From Talinum fruticosum (Eukaryota > Streptophyta > Magnoliopsida > Caryophyllales > Talinaceae), in assembly GCA_021018815.1 (NCBI GenBank), contig JAITYX010000048.1, positions 2,968,501-3,032,500 on the forward strand: DNA of 64,000 nt, in the 5' to 3' direction. This document shows, piece after piece, positions 11,831-24,299 of this stretch. The translations under genes and the position numbers were made by a program. Numbering within the stretch: position 1 is the first letter of the stretch; each line of letters begins with the position of its first letter. The notes below the pieces were generated by a model. The model did no database searches, had not been told where the DNA came from, and saw nothing but the letters and a program-made list of their open reading frames with translations.

Positions 11831-14080
11831 GATCGATCTCGATGCTAGATTGAAGAAGAAGATAAAGATAAAAATAAAAGAAAGGCAATCGAGACAACAA
11901 AGAAGGGGAGTTACGGTGGGAAGAGAAAGGGGCCTACTGCCGTAGTTTTAGCTAGCCTTCCCTAGCTAAGGCAGAGTGGATCATTTTGCCGCTCTCGTTC
12001 TTCTCCTTGAAAGGGATACATTCAGTTTCGTTTTTTCCCCAAGAATATGTCTTATTTTTAGTCTTTATTTGCTTTTTTTGTTAAATTTTTTTTTCCCTCG
12101 AGAAATCTTTCTGGTTCTTTTCCTTCAGATGAGGGAAAACAAACAAAAAGTTTGGATTAGAGAAGTTTTAGGGTAATCTGCAAAATATTTGTTAGTCTGT
12201 TATTATTGGAAAGATTTGTTTAGAAAATCCGTTAAAATTATTGGAAAATGGATGATGGAGAATATCCTTGCAAACCGCTTTTCTCGTGGATTTTGTCCAC
12301 TAAATGTGCTTTTAGTACAATTGGACTTGGCACTGTATAATAAGAACACTATTAATTGTCTCTTGTGTAAGACCTCGTTAATTGATCTGTGTTAAATTAT
12401 TTCAGTTATTTAAGTTTTTATTGATCATATGATTATAAAATTAATGTAACACCTCTATTTCATTAGCAATAAGTATATGGTAGTATCTAAAGCACCTAGC
12501 TATGTGCTTTAAACAAAGCTTAAAAAAATAAAAAAATAACTCATAATCCTAATGAGGAGTTGCATTATTTATTTCTAAAAGGAAACAATTTCCAACACAT
12601 GCTTTGGACTGTATGTATTTAAAGGCTTGAAGGCGTAAATTGAAAATCATTTGAATTTTCCTTTCTCTCTTTCTCTTCAAACATCTTTCTACCTACTTTG
12701 CCCCCTCTCTCTCTCTAATGAGCAAATCATCCACCAATTTCATCCTCCAATTACATCTTAGATCAAGCAATTTGCAATTGAAGCATTAATTCAAGCAACA
12801 TATCACACACACTAACTCAATATTCATTAATAATCAAAGTACTATGTCTTTCTCACTATACAATCACAAATTCATGAGCAATTAAAAAATCTATCTCTAG
12901 TCTATATTAATATTGCTATTATATGAAAGAGTATTAAGCTTAATTTGAAGAAATCGAGCTATGATAATGAGTTTAGAGAAAATTCTACCATATTTTTGCA
13001 AGTTTTTGCAATATTATAGTTTGTTGTGATGAATTAATGAGTTGAATCAAATTTGATGAGGATTTTTCAGTTAAACTTTTACATATTGATCAAATCTGTA
13101 GTGCAAAAGTTAGCTACACGATTAAATGCAAAACATGCAAAAACAGAAAATTCGCATATTTCTTAGCTTCGTAATTTTCAAATTTATTTGTCAACTCCTT
13201 ATATAATTAATTCATAACTTCACTAAATTTTGTAGATTACCTTAATTTAGAGCAAGAAGTGGAGATTACTGACAAGTCAAAAGAATTACAGAAATAAAAA
13301 ACGAGTTTAGGTGATTATCTATGAATTCAATTCATCACTTTCTTTATGAACTGATGAATTTGAATGCTATATCTTTGTTTGTTTAATATCTTCAATCACC
13401 AAAATGAAACTATGAGTAGAAACAATTGAATGTTGTCACACAAAAGAAAAGTAACAACCTACATATAAGAAAATATGTATAGCTTATGTTGATAAATACG
13501 TAGTAATCATATCCGATGAATATATGATATTTTTGAGGAATTATCGTGTTTGTTGATGAATATATCTTATATACTGATGAATACACCATTTTTCTTAAAA
13601 GTATTCATGTATGATGCTAAACACTATATTTTTCAATTAATATAGATCAATTGGCTTATTATAATATAGAGTAAGCAAAGCCCAAAATTCAAAAGAGAAA
13701 GACAATCAAGTTACTTAAAAAAGAATATTAAATTTTGGACTATAAAATTTGGGATACTAGTAGAAGTAACAATATTCATCAATGAAAATTGTTAACAAAT
13801 ATAGATTTGTTGGCACACAAGGTTGATAAATATTATAAGATTAATATATATTTACAAGCATAACTATATTTTTTATGATGATGAATTTCATGTATTCATT
13901 ATGAATTTGAGTAAAATGTTGGATGTATTTGGTTTATTTTTCTAATTGCTTTATATATGATATGAATTTGTTAATGTGTCACGAAAATTCATCATAGACA
14001 CGTGAATATATTAGCTGGCTATCAATTTCCCTACTTGAGCCTTTTTTTTGCCAAAAATATAATTATAAATGATATTTATT
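11831..14080. other. Upstream region of PME-A and AT-rich DNA, no gene seen
   Basis: The first few hundred bases hold the promoter and leader of PME-A on the minus strand. No TATA box stands out. From about 12400 the DNA is AT-rich with scattered GATGAATAT-type words that become more regular in the tandem repeat that follows. A CT-rich stretch at 12660-12720 resembles a transcript leader or LTR leader, but nothing connects it to a coding region. Confidence 0.5.
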
Positions 14081-15095
14081 GGTTAATATTTTAATAATGA
14101 GTATTTATTGATGTTAGTGAGCATGTGATAAAGGCTATGAAATTATTGTTAGTAAATTAGTAACTAATAAATATATCTACTAATGATGGTTATTTGCTTA
14201 TTAAGATATATTTGGATAATTTTACATTGAATATTTATTTTTTATGAATATATAAGTTTTAGTGAAAATATGCCAATTAATTTTTTTATGAATATATAAA
14301 TTTGAGTGAAAAACATTTTTATTATTCTTGATGAATCATTGATGAATTTATCTCGTACACAAGGAATATGACTTTTTCTACCACTAAATACTTGTATACA
14401 AATAAATCTATATTTTTTTCTTATATTTGATTGCTGCCTCAGTTTCAAAATTAGGTGGAAACATACTAATTTTTGCGATAAATATTTATTTTGATATATT
14501 TGAACTTTCATATTGAATTAATAATTTTTTGATGAGTATGTACATTTTAGTGATGAATATGATTAATATTTTTAATAATAAGTATTTATTGATATCAGTG
14601 AGCATATGATAAAGGTTATGAAAGTATTGTCGGTACATTAGTTACTGATGAATATATTTACTAATGATGAATATTTGTTTATTATGATATATGTGGATAA
14701 TTTTATATTGAATATTTTTTTATGAATATATAATTTTCAAGGAAATATGCGAATTAATTTTTTATGAGTATATAAATTTGAGTGAAAAACATTTAATTAT
14801 TCTCAATAAATATTTAGTAATTTTATGAATATCTAAATTTGAGTGAAAAATATTTAATCATTCTCAATAAATATTTAGTAATCATTGATGAGCTTATTTC
14901 ATACGAACAAGGAATATGATTTTTTCTACCACTAAGTACTCGTATTTAAAATAAATAGATATTTTTTTATATTTGATTGTTGTCTCAATTTCAAAATTTG
15001 GCGAAAACATACTAGTTTGTGTGATAAATATCTATTTTGAAATATTTGGACTTTCATATTGAATTAATATTTTTTGATAAATATGCTAATTATTC
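14081..15095. repeat. Two-copy tandem repeat, unit about 480 bp
   Basis: Copy 1 (14081-14560) and copy 2 (14561-15095) share landmarks in the same order: AGTATTTATTGAT, GTGAGCAT(G/A)TGATAAAGG, AAATTTGAGTGAAAAACATTT, CTACCACTAA(A/G)TACT, TTTCAAAATT and GGACTTTCATATTG-like ends. They differ by roughly a tenth of positions. Copy 2 carries an additional internal duplication of about 60 bp (14763-14820 and 14821-14881, each ending CTCAATAAATATTTAGTAA). No protein or element terminus is visible. Confidence 0.9.
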
Positions 15096-15479
15096 TTAAT
15101 AAATGTTTTTTCTGATGAATTAGACATTTTCTTATGGCATATATGTTTCATGTCTCAATAAGTATGTCTTCCTTATTAAATAAGTTTAATCTATTAATTA
15201 TCTTTCTAATGTTTGTTGAATGTGCTACTAGATCAACGACGATCAAGTTTTCAAACAAAAGGAGATGATTAAGTGAATGAAAAAGATTAATGAATCTAAA
15301 GAATGAACTATTGCATATAATCGGCAAGGGAAGAAATAACAAAAGTCAGTGCAAGTTCATAGTCGATTGACTGATGTATATGTATAGAGGATGCTGAATA
15401 TTTGTAGAAAAATGATGAATATTGACTAAGAAAACATATTCCCATAAATTTATTGTAAAACTCAAGAGTATTATTGCCC

Positions 15480-17354
15480 CTTTGTTTTTTTTTTTTTTTT
15501 TTTTTGCTTTTAGTTGTGGATATTTTGGATTATGCTTTTGTGGAGGGATCATTTTGAGGATAAACTTTGGATGTTGTTGAGCCATGATGGCCATGATCAC
15601 TCATATGTAGATATTCATGTTTTGTTTTTGCTTTTGTTTTGTTTTTGTGGTAGTATTTTTGTATGTAATTGAGTCTTTTTTGTTGGCGTGGTTGCTCATC
15701 GGCTCCCAATGAGGACATTGTGAGATCTAGGTGTAGGGGAGGAGAAGCCATGCTTCAAGATTTTGAAAAAGAAAAAAAAAAGAGGAAAAAGCAAAAAGAT
15801 TTTTGATTTTTAAAAATTGTTTTTGGGGAGTTTGTGGCATTTTGATTAATTTTGACTCCTTGTTGCTTGACTATTAGTTTGTATATATTTATGATGTATA
15901 TAATCGACTTTAATCCAAAATATGTCATTTGATGCCCCTTTTGAATCGCGACATTCAATTTTTGAGCTAGTTTGGCTTTGGTAGAGGAACCTGTGAGATT
16001 TTGAGCCTTAAAGACTAATTCATCAATTTTAGTCTCATATTTCATTTCATGTGTGACTCTTCCTTGGTGCATTTCCTCTAGAACTTGCATTGTCTTTCTT
16101 TGAGATCACATTTGGCATTTGCATTATGTAATATGAAAGATGCATTCATTCATTTGTTTTCAAACTAAATGAGGGCAGAAAGCCACCCTACTATATATAC
16201 CCTTTTGCTAGCCCTTTGACCTTTAACCTATTCTTTGTTATACCTACATCCACTATACCCTTGGCCCATATATATTTCCTATACCTAAGTTAGGTCTAAT
16301 GGAGTAACAATTATTGAGATGAGTAGTTTTGGGTTGTATATAAATGGTGTTTTGTTTGTTTATGTGGTTTGAAAAGGGGAATTTATATTAATGAAAAGTT
16401 AGATGTATCCCCTAGTAGTTCATAGACCCTTTAAAATTGAGTTGTGTTCAAGATTCCCATGCCAATAGTATTTGTTTCGAAAAAAAGCAAAAAGAAAAGC
16501 AAAACAAAAAAATGAGAAAAGTGAAAAAAAAAGTGAAAAAAAGGAATAAGTGATTGGCATGAGGAAAATTCAAATATGCTCATTCCTTAGGTTCTATCGG
16601 GATTGTTTGTACTTGAAAAGATGAATTGTGAGAGAGATTTTATTCATATTTTGGAAGTGTTTTTGCTCCTTAGTCATTAAGCCTTGGCTATTTAGCTCAA
16701 TATTTTCCTAAATTGATTCCCTTTCTTATCCATGAACCTTAGCCCCATTACAACCCCTAAAAAGTCCTCATGATTGCATTTGCATTTTGCCTACATAGTG
16801 GTGGAGAATTGAGAGTATGACCAAGACTATGGTAGGGTGCACTATTGGAATGAGTTTTGAGTGAACCATTATTATATATTCTAAACACATGAGTGTGAGT
16901 GTTCCTCTTCATCCTAAAGTAAGGTTCTACCTGTCTAGCTTGCTCATTATTTACTATTTGGGGTGAAAAATTGGTATGTGGATGTTATTAATTGAGGATC
17001 AAGTGTCTTGATGTGTGCATTGTCTTTATATGCATGTTAATATTCGAGGTACTAGGGTGATGTGGTTGATTAGAATGTGTATATTCCTTCCCACTTTGTA
17101 TATATGTTTGTGAAAATTTTTGAAAAACCCAAAAAGATTTTCTATTTTTCTTTCTCTTTTCCTTTTCTTTTCCAAGATTTTGTGAGTATATTTTCTACAA
17201 CCCTCACGAGATTTGACTCATCCACTTGGGCTACCAAAGGGTTTAAAGGGCTTGTTGCACATGCTAAGTGCAATCGTGATTCCTGCGAAAGTGAGTTAAG
17301 TTTTATTTACTTTTGTTTTGCTCGACGACGAGCAAAAGTAGGTGTGGGGGTATT
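15480..17354 (+). mobile_element. Ty3/gypsy element (Tat/Athila-like), untranslated 3' internal region
   Basis: The segment runs up to a polypurine tract GTGTGGGGG at 17342-17350, just before the putative LTR. Just upstream is a small hairpin, CTCGACGACGAG (17321-17332). In Tat/Athila-type gypsy elements a long non-coding stretch with A-rich purine tracts (here 16478-16545) and a GTGTGGGGG tract precedes the 3' LTR. No gag or pol domain is recognisable, so this is a fragment or non-autonomous derivative. Open frames at 15530-15751 and 15755-16090 on the minus strand are not convincing genes. Confidence 0.5.
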
Positions 17355-18747
17355 TGTTCGGTGTAAATATTACGTCATTTTTACCCTTATTTATTTAGTT
17401 TTTGTCTCATAAAATAATATAATTTTTAGAATTTTTACTATTATTATTTATTTTTGTAGATAATAAATCGATTTGATAAGTTGAGGAAAATTGATGTAAA
17501 AATGATAAAAATTTAACAATTTGAAGCCTTTTGATTGTTTGCTCCAAATCTCTTTTACCAGCTTATATGGGCCCAGCCCATAATCATGCTCAAAATTAGT
17601 CCAACCGTGACAATCAAGAAAAACAGATAAGAATTGGTTCAAGTAAAATTTTGGATGCTCGACATATGATGATGTCAGCATGACATCATTAGCAAACTAA
17701 TCTCCACACGCTGCAAATTAAAGGAAACCCTCAATTTAAGTTACAATGACATCATCATGACATGATGATGACGCCATCAGAATAAAAGGAGTTCTTCTCG
17801 GGCTACAATTCTAAGTCGCCGTCATAATATTAGAATATAAAAGCGCGAGTTTTCAGCTTCAATTCGATTCGTTCTTGATAACTTCTTTCCTTTTGTTTCT
17901 TCCTTCTCTTTAGTTTATTTAATTTAGTTTAAAGATTCGATTTTTATTATATTTTGATGTTAGTAGTAGTCATATAATTTGTTTAATTTCATGTTTAATT
18001 TTATTTTGTTAGTCTATGTTGTTATTTGAGTCGATCTTTATTAATTTAGTTGTTAGATTAATTTTGTTTCATATTAATTAGTTGTTAGTTTGAGTCGCTT
18101 TGGTTGTGGTTAGACTCCTTGATGACTAATTAATTTTGTATGAACCTTAATTTATCTACTTTATGCTAGTATTTTGTGATTGTTTCTTTTACTCGTCACA
18201 TGTTCGATGAGATGTCCGAAAGTGTCTTTTCATATTGATTTTTAGGCGGTTGGTCTGTCATTGAAAGGTAGAGTCAATTTGCTAGTATGGGTATAAAAAA
18301 TAGTTAGGGTTTTGACATGAAAATAGATTGAATCCTAGCTAGGTCCAAGGCTGCTATTTTTGTAGTCCGGTTGGGCTAACCCCACGAAAGTAGGTGGTTA
18401 GAATAATTAAACTAACTCATGACCCTCGAAAGTTTGGCTTGAGTAGGTTTTGATGGTGCAACCGATCACTCCTAAATACTTGTATAAACTTGGGTAGATT
18501 TAGGCTTGGCTTGATTAATTAGTTTATTAAGTGGTAAAATCACAACCCGAGCATATTTTTATTGCTTTCTAGGTTAGTTTATCATCATATAGATCTCTTC
18601 AGTGCTGATTCGTCTAGACATAAAGTTTAAGATAGCTTTGATATTTGAAACACAACTCTCTTTGAACATGACCCATGCTTGTCGGTTAGTTATAACTACG
18701 CCGTGCACTTGCGTTAATAAATTTTAAGACTTAAATTCTTCCTAACA
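17355..18747 (+). mobile_element. Putative 3' LTR of the gypsy-like element
   Basis: The segment begins TGTTCGGTGTAAATATTACG directly after the polypurine tract and ends ...TTCTTCCTAACA, giving TG...CA ends over 1393 bp. It contains ATGATGTCA/TGACATCAT palindromic words (17670-17780) and, near its end, GCCGTGCACTTGCGTTAAT, a word common near the ends of such plant LTRs. The following sequence is not a primer-binding site but decayed copia sequence, which fits a 3' LTR at an insertion border. Confidence 0.5.
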
Positions 18748-19189
18748 GCTTACAATGTTGAAGAGAGGGATAACTCTTACAACAATCTTTTCAAAACCGA
18801 TTCTAGAACTGTTAAGTTGAGGAAGGATGAGTATGGTCCTATTATTTAACAAAGAAAAGAGAGTGAGCCCGGACTAGTTTTCATGAAAAAGCCTTCTTAA
18901 CTCGCTTACAAAAGAAAAGGTTTTCAAAGAAAAGGTATTCGAGAGAAAAGAGATAGACTCGGTTTTCTAGAAGAAGACTCATAATCATACCCGACCCAAA
19001 ATTATTCAAATCTGGCTTCTCAAAAGTGCTCTTCCTCATAAAAGAACCATAGTAAAGACTGTTATTGGGTTTGTAAGAGGAAGTGAGAAGGGTTAGTTTG
19101 TTTCTGTTTTGTAGGTGACTCGAAATGAAAGGGTCACTAGTACTTACACAATGGATGTTCACGCCACATGTTTGAAGACTCAAGACTCT

Positions 19190-22100
19190 TCTCTAAGTTA
19201 AAAGATATGAAAGGAGGAAAAGTCATATTTGGAGATAATAGTAAAGGCAAGATAGTTGGGATTGACAAGATTGGTCAAGGAGACAACTCGGTCAGTCTAC
19301 TCTACCTTGTCAAAGGGCTCAAGTATAACCTTTTGAGCATATCTTAGTTATGTGACAAAGGTCAAGAGGTAAAATTCACTCAAACCAACTACTTCATTTT
19401 TTATGCAGTCACCAAAGAGACAAAGCTCTTAGGTCTAAGGTTAGATAACACCTATACTATTCTCGCTCTCATATTCTAGTCAGAATTTATCATGTTTAAA
19501 AGCATCTTTGAATGATGATTCATGGACATGGCATCGTAGAATAGGTGATATCAACATGCATACTATCAAGGAACTTGCATCTCATGGATTAGTTAGGATT
19601 TACCTAATTGTGCATTTAAGAAAGATAAAATTCATGAAACATGTACAAAAGGAAAGCAAGTCGGATCATCTTTCAAACCGCAAAAACTATATCTACATCC
19701 AAAGTACTTGAATTGATTCATATGGATTTATGTGTGAAATTCCTGCAAAAACTTAAGAGGTAAATCATATGTGCTAGTTATTGTTGATGATTATTCACGA
19801 TTTACCTGGGTGTGTTTTCGAAGAACAAGAATGAAGCTTTCAAATAGTTCACTAAGATCCGTAGGAAAATTGAAGTAAAGTAAACATAGTATTTTTGAAG
19901 CATTCGAAGATCTTTAGGTAAAATCGAAGAATTCGAAGTGACCATGGAAGGGAGTTCGATTACTCGGAATTTGCAAACTTCGTGACAAGAATGGCATATC
20001 CCACAACTTCTCAAGCACCAAGAACTCCTCAATAGAATAGAGTAATAAAGAGAAAGAACAGAACTTTTAAAGAAATAGGCAGGACAATGCTGATTGAAAA
20101 TGATATACCTATTTGTGGAATAAGGCAAGTAAACACAACAAACTATACACTCAACGGATGCCTCATCGGACCCATTCTGAAGAAGACACCCTATGAACTT
20201 TACAAGGGAAAGAAGCCCAACATTTCCTACTTCAAACCATTTGGATGTAAATGTTATGTGCATAACAATGGTAAAGAACATCCGACTATCTTTGATGCTA
20301 GATTAGATGAAGGTATATTTTTGGTTTACTCATCTCATAGCAAAACTTATAGAATTTTCAACAAGAGAGCTAACAAAGTCGAAGAAAGTATCCACGTTGT
20401 TTTTTATGAGATTGACCATGGCAGGACAAGTGAATCCTCCTTCTCATATCTCAAGCTCAATAGAGATGAAGATGATATTGGTGAAGCTCAGCTCAGAATG
20501 AGTCAAAACAAAAGAACCGAGGTAACTCGTAATGAGTCAACTCGGAATAAAGTGACTCAGAATGAGCAAGTTCAAAAGCAAGCTCTGAATACTGAAGAAC
20601 AAGCCAATACCAAAGCTTAGGAAGAGTAACCAACTGAAGATCAGGTCATTCAACCAATAAACCTAGTGTACTAGAGGATATATAGAGCTTTCAAATCTAC
20701 ATCCAAATACCCACTCGAGAACATCATTTCTTATATCAACAAGTGGGGTAAGAACTTGTTCTTCTTTCCAAAATCTATGTATATTTTAGCATTTATATCA
20801 TTAACTCGAACCAAAGAATGCACTAGAAGCCTTACTTGAACTTGAATGGGTAGAGGCCATGCAAGAAGAATTAAATCAATTTGAAAGAAAACAAGTCCGG
20901 ACTTTGACCAAACGACCTTCTAACCACCCAAGTAATAGGAACCAAATGGGTTTTCAAGAACAAATTAGATGAGGGAGGGTTGGTAGTCAGAAATAAGGTC
21001 AAATTAGTTGCTCAAGGATATAACCAAGAAGAGGGAATTGATATTGGGGAAAGCTTTGCACCTGTTGCATGATTAAGGCAATCGGAATTCTCTTAGAATT
21101 TGCATCTAGTATGAACATCAAGCTTTATCAAATGGATGTTAAGTGTGCATTTCTTAATGGTTTTATTCAAGAAGAAGTTTATGTTGAGCACCCTCCTAGA
21201 CTTAAAAACTCTCAATTTTCAAATCATACTTTCTAATTGCAAAAGGCTTTATATGGTCCGAAACAAGCTCTCGGAGCTTGGAATGAAAGACTAAGCAATT
21301 TCTTGGTTGAAAATGACTTCAAAAGAGGTCAGATTGACAAAATTTTTTTACAAAAATCAAGGGGAATGGCTTTCTTATCATTCAGATCTATGTTGATGAT
21401 ATTATATTTGGAGCCACTAATGAAACTTTATGCTAAGAGTTTTCCGAGTTAATGTGACGAAGTTCCAAATGAGTATGATGAGAGAAATCAATTTATTCCT
21501 TGGGTTGCAAATCAAGCAAGAAAAGGATGGCATCTATGTTCATCAATCAAAGTACACCAAAGAGTTATTGAAGAAGTACAAACTACAAGATGTGAAGCAT
21601 GCAGCAACACCTATGAGTAGCAATACAAAACTGGACTCAAATGAGAAAGGTAAAGCTATAGATCAAAAAATCTACGGATGTATGATTGGATCTCTACTTT
21701 AGCTCACATCTAGTAGGCCGGACATCATATGTAGTGTTTACCTCTGTGTAAGATTTCAAGCTAATCCTAAGGAATCATATCTCACTGCGATGAAGAGAAT
21801 TTTTAGATATCTTGTATGGACTCGGACACTTGGTCTCCGGTGCTCGAAAGACTCGGATTTGACCATCACTAGATACTCGGATGTTGACTATGATGGATAC
21901 AAAGTTGATAGAAAGAACACATCAAGAGCATGCCAATTTATGGGTTAATCACTCATCTCCTGGCATTCAAAGAAACAAAATTCAGTTACTCTATCAATCT
22001 GTTGAGGCTGAGTACATTGCAGCGAGGAGCTTGATGTGCTCGGATTCTCTAGATTAAGCAACACTTGAAGGATCTTGGACTATCATTCACATCAATCCCA

Positions 22101-22331
22101 ATCAAGTGTGACAATCAAAGTGCAATTAGCATCACTAAGAATCCATTGTAGCACTCAAAAACAAAACACATTGAGGTTAGGTATCATTTTCCGAGAGACC
22201 ATTATGAGAAACGTGATATTGAACTTGAGTTTATTCCTATAAAATTTCAATTAGCTAATATTTTCACTAAACCTCCGAGTGAAGATCAGTTTTTCTTTAT
22301 TAGGAATGAACTTGGCATGTTAAATGCATGA
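19190..22331 (+). pseudogene. pol: copia pol polyprotein relic (PR/pre-integrase, IN, RT, RNase H)
   Basis: Recognisable pieces are FGDNSKGKIVGI (about 19218) and the pre-integrase motif WHRRIGDINMHTIKELASHG (about 19526). Next come integrase pieces (IVDDYSRFTW near 19780; FDYSEFANF near 19957; TPYELYKGKKPN near 20185). The reverse transcriptase shows TKWVFKNKLDEGG (near 20945), MDVKCAFLNG (near 21133) and the catalytic YVDDIIFG (near 21390). RNase H follows with WHSKKQNSV (near 21960) and the terminal HSKTKHIEVRYHF-type block near 22155, ending LGMLNA and a stop near 22331. The reading frame changes many times and stops interrupt each domain. Confidence 0.85.
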
Positions 22332-22924
22332 TTATCTCGAGTTATTGCGTAAGTTATTCTACTCGCTTAATTGTTATATGCTTTGAGTAAATAACTAATG
22401 GATCGATTGATACAGTAATGAGACCGAGCTGTGAGTTATGAATTTTCCGAGTGTGTTTTGAGTCACTTAGACACTTTATCGAGTCGGACTCAGATTTTTA
22501 GCAAAATGGACATCAAAATTTTGGGATGAAATGGAGAATCTCATAAATGTTTTCGAAAATCCTTTCTTCTCTCTTTCTCTATCACGCGATCAGTCGGAAG
22601 AACTAGCCATTGGAAGAAAGTCGTTTAGAAAACTAGTCGTTACTCGTAGGAAGACTCAACGGTCCGATAACCGTTGCTTGGTAGGCTGAGTTAGAAAGGC
22701 GGTTGTTCAATGAAAGCATTTATTCTATAAGTACCACCGCTTCGTTTTCACTCATTCACTTTTCCTACTCATTGCTCTCGCTCTCGCTTTCTTTACTCTC
22801 GAATTCAATCACTCTCACGCTCAAAGTCTCTCTCTGTTTCTCAATCATCCGTGCTCACTACTCTCTCTTTCTCTATACTCTCAAACACTCTATCTCTTCC
22901 ACATTTCCTAAGAGAAGTTCAACT

Positions 22925-24145
22925 ATGGAGGGAGGGTTGGCCACAAAAAGGCCGAACCAAGTTAACTTGTTCCGAGGCCGCCCAAGCAAAGGGTAAAGCC
23001 CCGCCTCGGAAGAATCAAAGGTACTTGTCGCTGAGCACTTCTTTATTGATGACAAGTTTTTCTCCAAAACTTCTTTTCCTGGATCAAGCATTCTCTCCAA
23101 ATAGGTATCTTCAATTATCTCGTGTTTTTGTGATTACATATACCCGTAACTCGTTATTGAGTTCTATTCCCACATGACAGACTAAAGATAACGTGATCTC
23201 TTCCGTCGTCCAAGGCAAGATAGTTTATATCAACCTTGCTCTTCTTCACAAACTCTTTGTTGTGAAGTCTCTCTTTCTTAATTCTAACCCTATTCCTTTC
23301 AATAAAGTTGCATATGACTTCTTTAATAAGTATGTTAAAGAAACTCCTCGACCCGTAAAGAACTTTTCCGTGACTCGGATGACATCCGAGCCGGACTTCT
23401 ATCCTTTATTCTCATGAGAACTTTCTTTTCTTACTTTTCTTCAAAAGAAAATCCTAATAGCAAAGTTCTCAAGGTTCTCTATGATATTCCGGAGGGGTAC
23501 GATGTTGACCTCTTTCCATTCATTATGGAATATGTTGCTTCTGTTTCATCATACCAAAAGAAGAATACATATTCCTTTGGGGCTCTTCTTTCACTGTTTT
23601 CAATCGGTTTGGGGTTGAACTTCCTTCGACCCAAACAAATGCCTAGAACCTGCCATTTTTTTTGGTAGAGATAAAATCATAGGCCTTGGATATCGGGAAA
23701 TCAAACTTGGTGTCCGGGTTCACCTCCTCGAATTAGCTCCTCTTCCTCCACCTCATACTCGGACTAGTCCCGAGGTTCCACTTCTTACTGCTGGACCATC
23801 GACTTCTATGACTACCCCTTCTATTGAACTCTTCGGAAGGTGGCCAATCGATTTGTCTCTCTACCTAAAGAGTTACAAATAACTCTAGGAGCCTTCCAAG
23901 CTTTCATGCCATTGATTACTCAGTACCAAACCCGGGCTCGGACTTAGATCGAGTAGAGTCAAGCCATGATTGTAGAACTCAAGGAGGTTATCAAGCAACA
24001 ACAACAACAAATCTGCAACCTCCAAGAGCGAAGGTCCAAGGCAGCAGAAAACTCATAATCTAAGGAAGAACAGACTGTAGAGTCCTCCAATTCTTTCAAG
24101 TTTGAGTTAGAAGAAGCTGAAGAAGGACAAGGAGAGGCTGAATGA
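22925..24145 (+). pseudogene. env-like third reading frame of the copia element, broken
   Basis: After the pol stop and a roughly 600-bp gap there is a second coding-like region. It begins with a short frame starting MEGGLATKRPNQVNLFRG at 22925 and continues through frames at 23193-23417 and 23414-23668. It ends with a glutamine- and glutamate-rich segment near 23960-24145 that looks like a coiled coil. Sireviruses of the SIRE1 type carry an env-like frame here, often with a predicted coiled coil. I see no convincing signal peptide or transmembrane segments, and the frame is interrupted several times. Assignment rests on position and composition, not on a recognised domain. Confidence 0.5.
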
Positions 24146-24299
24146 GAAGTCATTTGTCAAACATAAGACTCTTAACCGGGTTTCGACTCACTCGAAACAA
24201 CTCGTAACAATGTCATGAGTAAATAATTTCACAAACACTTTAAATTTTGAGGACTCGAATTGATGTTCAAACTGAAAATGAATTACAACATTAATTTGA

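Noticed and set aside
15346..16090. Minus-strand open frames of 73-111 codons
   Set aside because: They lie over poly-T and A-rich tracts of the gypsy-like 3' region and have no domain features.
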